A stretch of 64,000 nucleotides of DNA from Gnetum montanum (GCA_015680685.1 MNCI01037709.1:674347-738346), one strand, 5' to 3'. Counted from the first letter of the stretch, positions 1 through 11,029 are shown. The notes: generated by a model from the sequence alone, not told the origin. Numbers and translations are program-made.

Positions 1-190
1 TGTATCAAGATCACATGTCACGCTACATGTGATTTTTCTACTTATAAATAGATTTTGGCCTTTAGTACATTTTGTTTTGGTTTGTGCAAGATTTTTGGCA
101 CATAGGTTCAAAATGAAGTAAAAATATATTACAAGTGCTTTGGGTAGGAAAGAAAGCCAATAAGAAGACTTTGAAAGGCCTTGCAACATA
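1..190 (+). repeat. Partial LTR with palindrome and TATA box
   Basis: The window opens inside what looks like the promoter part of an LTR. A hairpin with 8-bp arms (TCACATGT at 11-18, ACATGTGA at 25-32) and a 6-base loop is followed 10 bases later by TATAAATA at 43-50. No coding sequence follows. The LTR identity is inferred from the TATA box layout shared with better-defined LTRs in this window; the element boundaries cannot be seen. Confidence 0.4.
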
Positions 191-1206
191 GTAACATAGT
201 TTATTTTATTTTTCTTTTTGTGTGGTTGGATTTTCTATTTATTTTCTTTGCTTCCTCAATCTTCATTACTCTTTTACGATTTTAATTATTAGGGCAAGAT
301 TGTTGAATTTTTGTCAATTTGGATTTGTTTTTATATAGAAAATTTATAATGTAATTTTGTCCTAATCATTTCAATCTTTTGATGAATTTTTAGATTATAT
401 AGGAATTTTGCCCAATTTGCTTCTAAAATATTTTATGATTATCTTTATTAGCCCTTAATATAAACAGGATGTAAGAGCATTTTTGTAGAATTTTGCCTAT
501 TATGAGCTTTTAGCTATTTTGGAAGTATTTTGTATTTAAAATATAATAATACAATATATATGTGATCGAGATTTCTCAGTTGGTAGTGGAAGTCGCAAAT
601 CTTTTAGATGCCTTTGTCTACATGTAGTAGTAGAGTGCTCCTTAGTGGAATCCACCCCATAGGAATAAGGGTTTGGATATAATTTAATTCATAATAGGTT
701 CATGTGAGGCTAGGAAACTAGCCAAGAGCATGACACTTAGCAGTTAAGACTAGTAGTGTGTGGTGAGGCATATTCAAGATCTATCCTTCTAATGATGTGT
801 GTACCTCAAATATTAAGGATATTAGTAGTAAAGCTATTGCCAAGACTTAGCCATAAGTGACTCATTTGGGGTCACAAAGATAACCCGATGATAGTAGTAA
901 GGTTATTCCAAGGCATGTCAATATATTCTTTTAGTAGATAATATATAAAACATTTGGATTTTTGGAAGATTTGTGGTATTTCTAGACTTCAAAACATTTT
1001 TGAATATTTAATTAGAAAGCTTTATAAAGCTAGTATCCTAAGATTTTGGCCCAAAACTTTTATGCTCCATGAATAGGGAAATAAAATAATCTTTCTTATT
1101 TAAGGGGTTTTAACTTCTCTTGCATTTAAATGCAAATAGCCCAGAGTAGCTAAAGAAACACCATAAGAGGGACATAGAGTGAAAGGTGGATCAAATTTGT
1201 ATAAGA
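191..1206. other. AT-rich stretch without a recognisable gene
   Basis: Only short chance ORFs occur. The stretch contains phrases such as GACACTTAGCAGTTAAG (about 733-749) that recall the 3' parts of the LTRs further along, so it may be decayed LTR and leader sequence continuing from position 1. Confidence 0.4.
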
Positions 1207-1989
1207 TGAAAATGAGTGGTGAGATACCCCTACACTCAACCATATGAATATGAGCGTTACACGCACAATCCGGTCGAACTTCGCAAACTAAGTGCCTACA
1301 CACCTTATGGAACACTTAAGGTTAATCATTCGTTGTCTTCCTAGACTTGTATTTGTCACACTTGTATGGTTAAGTAAGTCTGAGGTATATGATTTTTATA
1401 TATTTTCTATTTTATCTCCTATGCTAATGAGGTGAAGGGTGAAGAGACTAATTAACTAACTTTAACTAACTAACTAAGCCTTAATTAACCTAGCATCAGT
1501 ATCCATTCCCACTTACCGTTCACACCCTGAACCAATGCAATCTTGGTTACCAAACGCTATTCGTTACTAGGATCTCCAAGCGTAACGCACATGCTTGAAG
1601 CGGTCGTACTAAATGCACTTAACTATGGGAGAAGGGTTGAGAGAGATTTAATCAACTAATAAAGCATTTAAACTGTAAACAATAAATAACAGTAAATAAA
1701 GTCCTATCTAGCATAGTCCATGCACTATAAGGTTTATCCAAGAAGTTCATCTTTATTTCCTTACACAAACTTGTGTTCAGGTAAAATATTTGCTCAAATA
1801 AAGATCCGTTCACTTTGGAGCTCCTACTGCGAGCACATGGAAATTATTCTATCTCTGGAGAGGAAAAACTGCCAGAGTTTCGCTACGGTCTAGGCCTAGA
1901 ATGAGAAACAAGGGAGAGCCACCTCTTATTTATAGACTTGGCAGCACACTGCGATATCGCTGGGGACGACGCGATATCGCATCCCATCA
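1207..1989 (-). repeat. Solo LTR of the gypsy family (minus sense)
   Basis: This copy matches the LTRs at 12878, 19107, 46631 and 54173 along its length, from TGAAAATGAGTGG at the left end to CCCATCA at the right end. In the sense (minus) direction it carries two GATATC palindromes (1953, 1973) and a TATA box read as TATAAATA (1927-1934 on the complement). No gag or primer-binding site adjoins it on either side, and I see no matching 5-bp flanks. It is therefore either a solo LTR left by recombination or a truncated copy. Confidence 0.75.
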
Positions 1990-2090
1990 ATCACTTAGAG
2001 CCATAGTACTCATCCCACTAAGCTAGATCCTAGGAGGGTTGGTAAATAAGCAAAAGCCTAACCTCTTCGAGTAGATGCACTTAGATAAGA
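1990..2090 (-). repeat. Short interspersed repeat, copy 1
   Basis: On the minus strand this stretch reads AGGCTTTTGCTT, then CCCTCCTAGGATC, then GGGATGAG. The same blocks occur in the same order in the minus strand of 8560-8640. Two dispersed copies of about 80-100 bp suggest a SINE or similar short repeat. No RNA polymerase III boxes were recognised in this copy. Confidence 0.4.
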
Positions 2091-3750
2091 TGGGCTTTCT
2101 AAACTTGCAAAATAATTTCTGTATATTTTGTAAGATTCAAACCTTAAACACTTTATGAATATTTGAGTCATATATCTATTTTTTGAATAAATAATAAAGT
2201 ATGATAAAAATGAAATTACCATTTGTGTTATTTGGATTTTGATATTACAAAGATCATTTTTCATTTTGGATATATGTTTAAGGAACAATAATATTATTTT
2301 AATATCAATTAATATTTTTATTTTTTTATTTAGTTTGGTAAACTTCAAATGTGAATATCTTTACTTCTAGATGTGTGATTGAGATGAAACAAGTGTTGGA
2401 ATCATCTTTTTTTGTTCTTTTTAATATTATGTAACTTATTCTATTTTTCAACATCTACATTTTTTCACTATGTTAATTTCCATTTTTTGAAATTACTTTT
2501 ATTTATTTATTTATGCATGTGCAAAGAAATTTTGTTGTGCTATATTGCTCTACTATATTTATGCTTCTAAATGATAAATTTTATTTATTTTACAACTACT
2601 TTTTGAATTAGTAAATCAAGGTTAAATCAAGATCCTTGGGGTTTTGTAGCATTTTTATTAGTTATTTATAGTATGTTATAGATAATTAATAAAGGTGTTA
2701 CACTTCTTTTTAAAAACTATTAGGATATTATTGACATGGATTTATAACATGTTTTCATTAAAGTAATTAAATGTAGTTCACTTGATACTGAAGTTAATAA
2801 ATGAATTCTTAAACTTCCTCTTAAAGAAGGAAACTTGTACCACAATAATAATTAACATCTAATTACTCTATTAAATGCCATATATGTCATATTTGGCCAA
2901 TTGTTTTGCTTAAAGATTGAGAGCCTTATTTCTTAGTTGATTAGTGATGACAAAGTGGTTTTGTTTGTGGTTGGGAAGGTATATAATAGAATAAGATTCT
3001 TAGCAAATCATTAATTTTTTGAAAATTGATTATGCTAAAAGAATGGCTAAGAGAATAGTTCAACTAGTAAGCTTGTATCAAATCACATTTCCTTTCAAAT
3101 AAAATTCCAAAGATTATCTCAAAAGGTTATTATTTTTAATTTGTGCATGATAAATTGTAATTTTTAGTTTAACAAGTTTCATATTGGCTATATGACTTCA
3201 GATATATAACAATCCCCAATTTTTGGCTAACAAATTAACTTGTCAAGATCTTATATTTCTAGCAATAAAGAATATCAAGACTTAATAAAATTCAAACCTT
3301 AGCCAACCCCATCTTGTTGGAGCAAAGCTAGGATGATGGTATATGATGATAAGTAAAATTTAAACCTTAGAGATTTACACAAACAAAGATTTTTTCAAAT
3401 TGTTAAGACATCTCTTTTGCTCTTGGTGCTATATTAAAAAGCTTTAGAACTTTCCAAATGAAAAGAAAGGGAGATTGTAATGGCTATAAATTTATTGGTT
3501 GTAGTTTATTATAGGGATTCTCTAGTTAATGTGCTCCCTTTATGTACTCAAGGTAACATCATTCAACTATTCATGCTTCAATTGCATCCTTAAATATCTC
3601 TCTTTAGTTTTACTTTTTTGTTTATGATATGCCTCTTGTAGAAAATCAAAACCCATGAGGATGCTTTTTAAAGAGGGCTACAACTAATCTTTATTCTACA
3701 CTAAAAGTGAGGTTTTCTAATAAAAAGAAATGTAATATTGTATTACCTAT
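2091..3750. other. AT-rich stretch without a recognisable gene
   Basis: Both strands show only short ORFs rich in Ile, Lys and Phe, typical of chance frames in AT-rich plant DNA. No conserved motif, intact LTR end or RNA gene was found. Confidence 0.5.
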
Positions 3751-3872
3751 ATATCCAAGTTTGTGTTCAATTCTAGTAAACAATGTTGAGCTGTAAAGTT
3801 TTGATTAGACTATATATCTTGTGGTGTACCTATATTAGAATTATTTTTGGGGTCCCAACAACTCTCCTAAAT
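3751..3872 (+). repeat. SINE fragment, 5' truncated
   Basis: From CAATGTTGAG (about 3780) through GATTAGACTATATATCTT to CCCAACAACTCTCC this matches the 3' two thirds of the complete SINE at 56976-57128. It also keeps a box-B-like GTTCAATTC (about 3767). The tRNA-like head upstream of box B is missing or too diverged to see. Confidence 0.6.
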
Positions 3873-3949
3873 ATTAATTAATTTAGTGATATAACTCTTT
3901 TGCCAAAAGCTCCCTATTATAGATTTGATTATAAAGTTCTAATTTACCA

Positions 3950-4026
3950 CAATGAACACATGATTTGGAAGCTCTAAGTCATGGCCTCATATCCAATCAG
4001 CAATATTGAGTTATATAAATTTCGAA
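3950..4026 (+). repeat. SINE fragment, tRNA-like middle part
   Basis: ATGATTTGGAAGCT, AAGTCATGG and CAATATTGAGTTATATAA occur in the same order and nearly the same spacing as in the SINE at 56976-57128. The match then stops. It is a second partial copy close to the one at 3751-3872. Confidence 0.5.
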
Positions 4027-4029
4027 TTC

Positions 4030-5099
4030 AACACACAATTGGATACCATTTGAAATAAAGTATTCGTGTTTGAAATAAAGTATTCGTGGTTCATCCCTCA
4101 AATTCTACTTTCGTGAGAATCCTCCGTCATTGGAAATTGTGCTCCGTTTTTGCTGCATTTTCTGCCGTGGTCATCCCTAACTGTGAAAGTGATTTTCCCT
4201 TCTTCTTTTTTTAAGCGAATTCGTTAATCCTCGAACAGACCGAGAAATCTATGGCGCGCGTACTTCTCGCTTTGAAAAAGCAGTAAGGTTAAAACCTTCT
4301 AAATATTCTGCCACGGCGACGTTCATTTTTATACACCAGACTCAGAAATCCATTGACGATCTTAATTCCTACTTGCGAAAAGCGACAAAGCTGAAGCCTT
4401 TTAAATATTCTGTTCGGGTGAGCACCTCGGAAAAAACGACAAAATCCCCCAACGAAAGAGTCTTGGAGGCGAATTCCGGGCGGAAAGTAGCGCAATGCAG
4501 CTGTCGTCTACAAAAATTCAAAAACATAAATGTAAAAAATATTATCGCTGGGCGTAGAACGGCAGGTGCCACATGACGATGATTATTACTTGACATTCAT
4601 CATCGAATCGAAACAAACGCAATCAGGGCGTCCGTCCGTTTCAACAGAAGAAACGTTGATATGTAAAGCGTTCAGAATCTTCAGCGTTCAGTGGACCATC
4701 ACAGAACATGATGGCCACCATTCTGGAACCCCAAATCGGCTGCGGCCCCAGCAAGTCGCCGACGCGCTACAGAAAGAGATTGTCATTATATTATTCTCCT
4801 CCTCCGCAATTCGACATGCATTTTTACGCATTCCAGCAGCATGATTCCTCCTCAGCAACATAAATTGACAATTAAATCCGCAGGGATCTTAGTATTGGAG
4901 GGTTACAACAAATTGACGACACACATCCTCCGAAGACGGAGACCCCTCACACGTATATTTTCCAAATTCCGCAGCGTGATTCTCACGCGGATACATACAA
5001 AAAGGCAGCAGAGGCCCCACGATGATTACGGTAAAAGAAAAACGCAAAAAAGGGCAAAAAAAAAAAAGAAAAAGGAAAACGAAAGCAGAGTTCGCTGAG
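4030..5099. other. Expansin 3' flank, no recognised gene
   Basis: GC content rises towards the expansin gene. Several overlapping ORFs of 60-125 codons exist on both strands, but none has a recognisable domain and none excludes the others. A purine-rich run of A at about 5039-5085 lies just past the expansin stop codon and reads as a T-rich stretch in the gene's sense. No clear poly(A) signal was seen. Confidence 0.4.
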
Positions 5100-6206
5100 T
5101 CAAGGAAACTGCTTGCCCTGGTAAACGCGGCCGAACTGCCAATCACGGGGGGCCACGCTGTAGGAGGTGAGCGTTCGTCCGTCGGAGGTCGTGAGTTCGA
5201 AGGAGAGCGGCTGCCCTCGGAGATCCGCGCTGAGGTGCCAAACCTGACCCCAAATGCGAGCCAAGCCGAGCCATCCCGTGGAACTGCCCTTTATGCGGAG
5301 GCTCTCCACGGCGCCATCGCCACCAACATTGCTCACCACTACACTAATAAAATACCTGCAAAAATCCAATCCTCAAACATTCGAGGTTTCCATTGAAACG
5401 CCACTAATTATTAAACTAAATATAAAACAAATGCCGTAGTGTAATGTAATGTAAGGTAATATTAAGGGTCTGGTCTGGTCTGGTCTGCCTACCCTCCGCC
5501 GTCCATGGCAAAACGAACGCCGCCTTCGCGGGAGCACTTGACTCGGCGCATCTGGACGTGCATGGATCCGATGCTCCAGAGCGCGATCTTTTCGAAGGCG
5601 GTGACGCGCAGCAGCAGATGCGGCAGCGGCGGGTTGCAGCGGCCGCCGCCGGCGGGATCGGCCGGCAGAGCGTAGTTGGGCGGGCAGAAGTCGGTGGCGG
5701 TAACCGTGACGGTTGCGCCCGCGTGGCAGTGGACGGCGTCGTCGACGCAGCGCAGTTGGTAGCAGGCGCCGCACACGTCGCCGTCGCCGAACAACGCGAC
5801 GCTCAACGCCGCCGTGTTTATGCCGTATCCTTCACGGTACAGGTCGCCGTAGCCGCACGCTCCCTCTGCTCTGCACATGAACGATTCATCCATCCCCCCT
5901 CATTAACACCAAAAATGCACATTTCAAAAATAGAGAGCCGTGGAATGGGAAAAGGGTTTGATGTTGTTGTTTTACTACTTTACCCATGCTTCCCAGGGCG
6001 TCTTTGTCGGTGTAGTAAGTGGCGTGAGCTTCCTGCCATGCCCAAGATTCATCGCTTGCTCTGCCGTGCTTCCAGAACTGCGCGGCTGCGCCGCTTCCCA
6101 TGAACATAATAATCACATGCTGCAGCAGTAGCAGACGCAGTAACGTAAAAATGGCGTACTCACGTCCCGGACGCCGCCGCCGCTGTTGCTGCTGGGGCAG
6201 CGCCAT
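5100..6206 (-). CDS. EXPA: Divergent alpha-expansin, three exons
   Basis: Expansins loosen plant cell walls at acid pH by slipping cellulose-matrix contacts, acting outside the cell. Exons on the minus strand are 6206-5984, 5865-5493 and 5355-5100, giving 283 residues; both introns (118 and 137 bp) start GT and end AG and sit at the usual alpha-expansin positions. The start has a good plant context (GCAATGGCG). Residues 1-42 look like a long secretion signal: basic head, leucine-rich core, then AAAQ. The barrel domain follows (WQEAHATYYTD, GACGYG, CGACYQLRC, TDFCPPN, CNPP) with all eight family cysteines. The C-terminal cellulose-binding domain has GSSTGW, WGQVW and TTSDGR. The family HFD motif, whose Asp matches the GH45 catalytic acid, reads HLL here, and AFEKIALWSIG replaces the usual segment. 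The total exceeds the usual 250-260 because of the longer N-terminus. It may be functional but specialised, or drifting. Confidence 0.9.
5356..5492 (-). other. Expansin intron 2 with a pentamer repeat
   Basis: This phase-2 intron begins GTAGGC and ends TTTTTGCAG. Four tandem GGTCT units on the plus strand (about 5467-5487) read as CAGAC repeats only a few bases after the splice donor. They are flanked by TAATG/TAAGG repeats at about 5440-5460. Confidence 0.8.
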
Positions 6207-6690
6207 TGCTGCAGCTGGAGCTGGAGCTCAAGGTAAAGCTGAAGTTGCTGCTGCTGTTGCTCTTTCTGTTTGCTGTATTATGGTAGGATTGGTTCTTTGC
6301 TGTGCAAGGAAATGTTTCAGTGCCGTATTTGCTGCACAAGAGGCGGGACTCTCCCTTCCCCCCTCTCCCTCTCTCTCTCTCTCTCTGTCTCTTCTGGTTG
6401 TGTGCGCGTTGTTGTGCGCTGTAATGGGCTGTGGAGCCGACTGAAGCGTGCTGAGACTCGTCCGCTGCGTTATTGTCAGAGCATTGGAATGGAATGGATG
6501 CTTTGCGCCGACAAGGCTGGGCCCCGGGCCCTGCTATTTTGAGGGTTGGCGTTTGGCAAAGTCGCCTGTCATTTCATGTCATGTGAACGCCAACGGCAGT
6601 CACGCAGTAACCCCGGGCGGGCACTCGTGCTGCTCTTTTGACCCCCACGTATGGCCCTGCAAATAAAATATTTTTAGTTGCTTGAAGAGA
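6207..6690 (-). promoter_or_regulatory. Expansin 5' region with GA tract
   Basis: Upstream of the expansin start, a CT run on the plus strand (about 6366-6391) reads as a GA repeat in the gene's sense. GA or CT tracts are common in plant 5' leaders and promoters. A weak TATA-like run (TAAAAATATTTT in the sense direction) lies at about 6667-6678. A GGGCCCCGGGCCC palindrome lies near 6518-6531. The transcription start cannot be fixed from the sequence. Confidence 0.4.
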
Positions 6691-8345
6691 AATTAGATGT
6701 TAGGTTTTTGATATGAACTTTGTTGGTATTTGATTGAGGTATAGGAGATGTAAGGTTCATGCGCATCGCTGGCGCAGCAAAAGCGAGGTCTTGCTGGAGT
6801 TTTGTTGCTTTGGCGGCACAGGAACGAACAAAATTTTTTACTTGAAAAGTCGCTTTCTGTTTTATTAGTGCTTAAACAAGAGCGTGTACTCACATACTGT
6901 CTCAGAATGCATAAATAAATTATGTCCAGTTAAGGTTTCAAGAAGACAGTGCGCAGTCAGGAATTTGAAACCCCAAAAACTGTGACACTCAAGGTCAAAG
7001 TTATGATTCCAAAACCCTTCTTATTATTATCTATACCCCTCTACCCCTCTCATCATCTCTGCTAATTATACATCGCAACACACTAGTAACGTAATCAAGC
7101 ATCCTCTCTGAGAAATAATTTGCTGTACAACTTAATGCTTAAAAATTTAACCTATTATCATCTCTGTTAATTCAAACGGTGACAACATATTTTCAAATAA
7201 TTTCTTCGACAATTTGAGATTCATGATTGCAATTCTTTTGGCACAGGAACCGTGGAGTTCAAATAATCCAAACTCTTATTGAAACTACGCAAGAATGATG
7301 CATGTGACAGTCAATTTTGTGTACAGTAGTAGTAGTAGTACAAATGAAGGTTAAATTATAATATCAACACGAGTGTGGCAGTATTCCCCTGCAGGAAGCC
7401 CTAGTCCACACTTTGGTAGTTGCTGCAATTTCTTATTAAATGAACCCACACAACACTGTTCTCTGCCTGCGGATATGAGCTGCCTAACGCTAGACAGATA
7501 ATGTCGTGTTTACGTCCTTAGGCTTTCCTCGCCTTCTGTCGGTATGTCGGCGAAAATGGGTGGCAGTTGGTGCATTATTATTTTATGGTTTCAAAGTTCA
7601 ATCCCACTGACAAACAAAACCTGTGCAATCATGGAGACCTTGATTTTTATTTGAACACTTTGAATTATGTTTGTGGCTATAGCGGCATGGGTTCGACTCC
7701 CACGAATATGTTTGTTCCCAAGTACAAATTGTCCATACCCTGCATCGCTTGCATGCATAGATAGAAAAGTGGTAACGTTCAAAAGCCTACTCCTTCTCTT
7801 GTATGGGCCTCCGATAAACCAGCATAAATAAAAAAATAACTATGACGGCGTCCACGTCCGAAGAGCCTCAGTGTGGTGTGCTCTGTTAACACCTTTTGTA
7901 ACCTGCAAACCCACCAACCTCGTTACGAACGCTCTGCCCCAGCAAATTCATTAAAGCTTAACAATGCGCTCACGATTTTTTTAAGTAAATGTAAATTTGA
8001 AAAACCAAAAAACAGAACGAGCATTTGGATACGGTACAAGAATCGCAACAATTCAGCACAATCTTAAAAGAGTTTTCAGTGATATACTAACATCATATAA
8101 CGACAATGCCGACCGTTGGTTCATACTCCAAAAGAGTTGCCCTGGTTATGCCCAACATATTTCGTAGAATGATAATGAAAAATTAAAATAAATCCACAGA
8201 AAAGTAATTTGTAGCACACAAAATTTAACCGGGAGAAAGGAATTCATTCTCTTATGGTTAAGATAGTAAAATGATAATAAAAATTAAAATAAATACATAG
8301 AGCATGGGGAACACAAGGATTGAGTTCAATGAAGGTAAAAGTGGG
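6691..8345. other. No recognisable gene
   Basis: Only short ORFs occur. A small AGT trinucleotide run lies at 7325-7340. A T-arm-like string (GGGTTCGACTCCC at about 7688-7700) stands alone without the rest of a tRNA. Confidence 0.45.
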
Positions 8346-8680
8346 AGGAAAAAGGAATCGAATCTGCATAAATGCAAACTTGCTTGTACGATACACCATT
8401 GTCTAGCCCGAATTATAGTCATCGAAGTCTATCTACTCAACTCGTACAAGTCCAAGGATCACAAAACTTGGGTACAACATTGCCACTAGATACCTCATCA
8501 TTTTGTACAACTAAATAAAGCTAGTCCTATAGTTTTATAAAAGGGTCATTACCCTGGTGGTGGCTTCATGCTCATCCTATCAAGGTGGGATCCTAGGAGG
8601 GTCCCTAAATTGAGTGAAAGCCTTATTTTTTTTCAATTAATTGTGTCGAAGCTCAAATCCAGGTCTTACAACTTAAGAAA
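8346..8680 (-). repeat. SINE-like repeat with tRNA-type boxes
   Basis: On the minus strand, near 8347-8415, CTAGACAATGG resembles an RNA polymerase III A box and GATTCGATTCC resembles a B box, at tRNA-like spacing. On its 5' side in that sense (8560-8640) lies the AGGCTTT, CCCTCCTAGGATC, GGATGAG block shared with 1990-2090. Whether these two parts belong to one element is not clear, and no flanking duplication was found. Confidence 0.4.
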
Positions 8681-8689
8681 CAATCATCT

Positions 8690-9956
8690 TTCTATCACTC
8701 AAAATGATACCCTCTAATCATCTATCTTCATAACAACCAAAATTAAGAATAAACTTTAGTTTCAATTGATACAAAGAAGTTACATATATCAATGTATGCA
8801 AGACATTATTACAAAAATTGCTACTTCATTAAAAAGAACCAGGAGATGGTAGCTGAGGTCAATATCCTCCTAGTATGCATACTGGAGCTAAAGGGTGAAC
8901 TAGTACAACCATGACAAAAGGTTAAAACCTCTGAAAATACTCCTTTAAGCTTGTCACTTGAAAATGGAGAGCTTAGTTCTAATCCTACAATTATTCCTGT
9001 TCACGTAATAGTTCTTAGCATCATTGTTTTGCTCCTTACTCTTGTGCCTTAGCATACCTTCAAGTCTATGTAAGCTCAATCTTGGTTAGCCAATGCTTGA
9101 TAAAGACGTTCTTATAATTCATTATGTGACCACCTTGCAATGGTAACAACAAAATTAAATACTTTCTCCTCTCTATCTCCACTTCGTCTTTAGCATCCTT
9201 TAGTCTCTTTCCAAAATTAGCTACATATATTTGATGATGAAGAATGTATGTATTCTAAAAGAGGTTCATCCCTTGTTTCAAGGTAGATTCCTTTGTGGCA
9301 AATTCATAAATTTAAGCATGTATAACGCCCTGCTAACCTAGGCTTAGGCTAGAAAGATATTACTTAGAAAATGAAACATGACATTAGAAAAATCAAAAAT
9401 GCTAATAAAAATTTCAAAGTAGCAGGCATCCATAAAAACAAGTGTAGAAAGGTACAAAGAGTAGAGAATACATCAAATATAAAATTTACAAAAATAATTA
9501 AATGTACAAATAACAATGTCAATAGCCCCTTGCATGCAAAACCTACCTTGTTCACTAATCACAATTCAAAGCCCCTAGTACCCAAGCCAAAATACAAAAT
9601 GTTCAAATATAATTATAATAATGGAATTATCAATTAATATCCAAATTAACACCAAGGTATTTGAGCACTATCGATTTGAAATCATATTTAAATAACATGT
9701 TCTAAAATTTAACATTATTAACTTAAATAAACATAAAGGTAAAGTTAGGCCTACACCAAAGATAATCAAGTACAAAGTCTATACTACCAACCAAAGGGCA
9801 TACAAATGACAAAGTACAAAACACCAGTTGAACATTATAACCTTAGAAATTACATCACTCTACGAACTTAAGTAAAAAGTTAACATTTAAATTCTAATCT
9901 AAGCTTATGCTTTTCCAACTATTTACCATCTCAAACACCTGTTGCATGTATGAGGT
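8690..9956. other. No recognisable gene
   Basis: AT-rich DNA left of the gypsy element that begins at 9957. The ORF at 9371-9637 is lysine- and asparagine-rich and has no domain I can name. Nothing else was supported. Confidence 0.45.
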
Positions 9957-10870
9957 TGATAAATCGTGTTTTTTCATACACTCTAATATCGGGGTGGCTG
10001 CGATAACGGGTACAAGATATCGGGTACGCGATATCGCGGCCCAAAATGCGATATCATACATTCAATATCGTAGGATTACTCTCGAGTCTATAAATACAGC
10101 CCCCAGGTGCACGAGTAGGAGTAGTTTTTGGTAGTAAAGTAGTGAAACTCTTGCAGTTTGTTCATTTAAGAGATAGAATATTTTCCAAGTGCCCACAGTA
10201 GGAGGTCTAAGTGCGAACAAATCCTTATTCAAGCATTGATGTACTTGAACACACCATTGTNGATCCTTATTCAAGCATTGATGTACTTGAACACACCATT
10301 GTGTTGGCAATAAAGATGTACTCTTTGATTCATTCCTTGCAGTACTTGAGACTTTCTTTCCTATGCATTTATACATTGTGATTTTATGCAATTGACATTA
10401 ATACTATTTATGTAGTAATTAATTTTGATTAATCAAACAACTCATTAAAAACCACAAGCATGACCCCTTTGAACATAAGTGTGACACTTGGTAGCTTAGA
10501 AATGATTAGCGTTTAACAACCTAGCAATGTTTACACAAAGTTCAGGATGTGTTCAAGAAGTGGGAATGGTTCCTTGTGTTAAGCTAGATTAGACCATAGT
10601 TTACTTAGTAATTAAATACTCTTAATTTTATCTTTGTTCTGGGCGAGTAATTTCATAAAAATACAAAATAATAAAAATGTTACCCCTCAGTCATACTTAA
10701 CCATACAATTGCATTCCACAAGTGGGACTGGGAAGACAATGAATGGACAACATGCATGTGCTATTTAGCTCTAGCATCCTTAGTAATTATAGTCTGCGAA
10801 ATTCGACCAGATCGCATGTGAACGCCTATGATTCGTATGGTTGTGCGTAGGGGTACCTTGCTTCTCATCA
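9957..10870 (+). repeat. 5' LTR of element A
   Basis: It runs from TGATAAATCG to CTTCTCATCA and is followed directly by the primer-binding site. GATATC palindromes at 10015-10055 precede TATAAATA at 10089-10096. The LTR contains a single N at 10261 flanked by a 40-bp direct duplication that is probably an assembly artefact. Without it the length (about 873 bp) agrees with the LTR at 57599-58457. Confidence 0.85.
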
Positions 10871-10871
10871 T

Positions 10872-10889
10872 TGGCAACATTGTCGGGGA
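10872..10889 (+). other. Primer-binding site of element A
   Basis: TGGCAACATTGTCGGGGA matches the complement of the plant tRNA-Asp 3' end (TGGCGCCGTTGCCGGGGA, known from plant gypsy elements) at 14 of 18 positions. It begins two bases after the LTR, as expected for the site that primes minus-strand DNA synthesis. Confidence 0.8.
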
Positions 10890-11029
10890 TTGTAGTTCTA
10901 TGTGTACTATGTAAACCAAGTGAAACTTAGTAACCTCGTTGTTCAAACCTTAAAAGTCAAATCTTATGAAAACAAACATTATTAAATTAAACCTCAACTG
11001 CACACTGCCTATAAATTCATTAACATGAA

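Noticed and set aside
540-620. tRNA-like A box (TCTCAGTTGGTAG)
   Set aside because: No B box or cloverleaf follows; probably chance.
4566-4844. Small protein gene downstream of the expansin
   Set aside because: Overlapping frames on both strands are of similar size, and none shows a domain, a good start context or splice structure.
5558-6103. Plus-strand ORF of 181 codons across the expansin gene
   Set aside because: It is the antisense shadow of the GC-rich expansin exons and introns.
7680-7710. tRNA gene suggested by GGGTTCGACTCCC
   Set aside because: Only a T-arm-like string is present; no acceptor, D or anticodon arm at proper spacing could be found.
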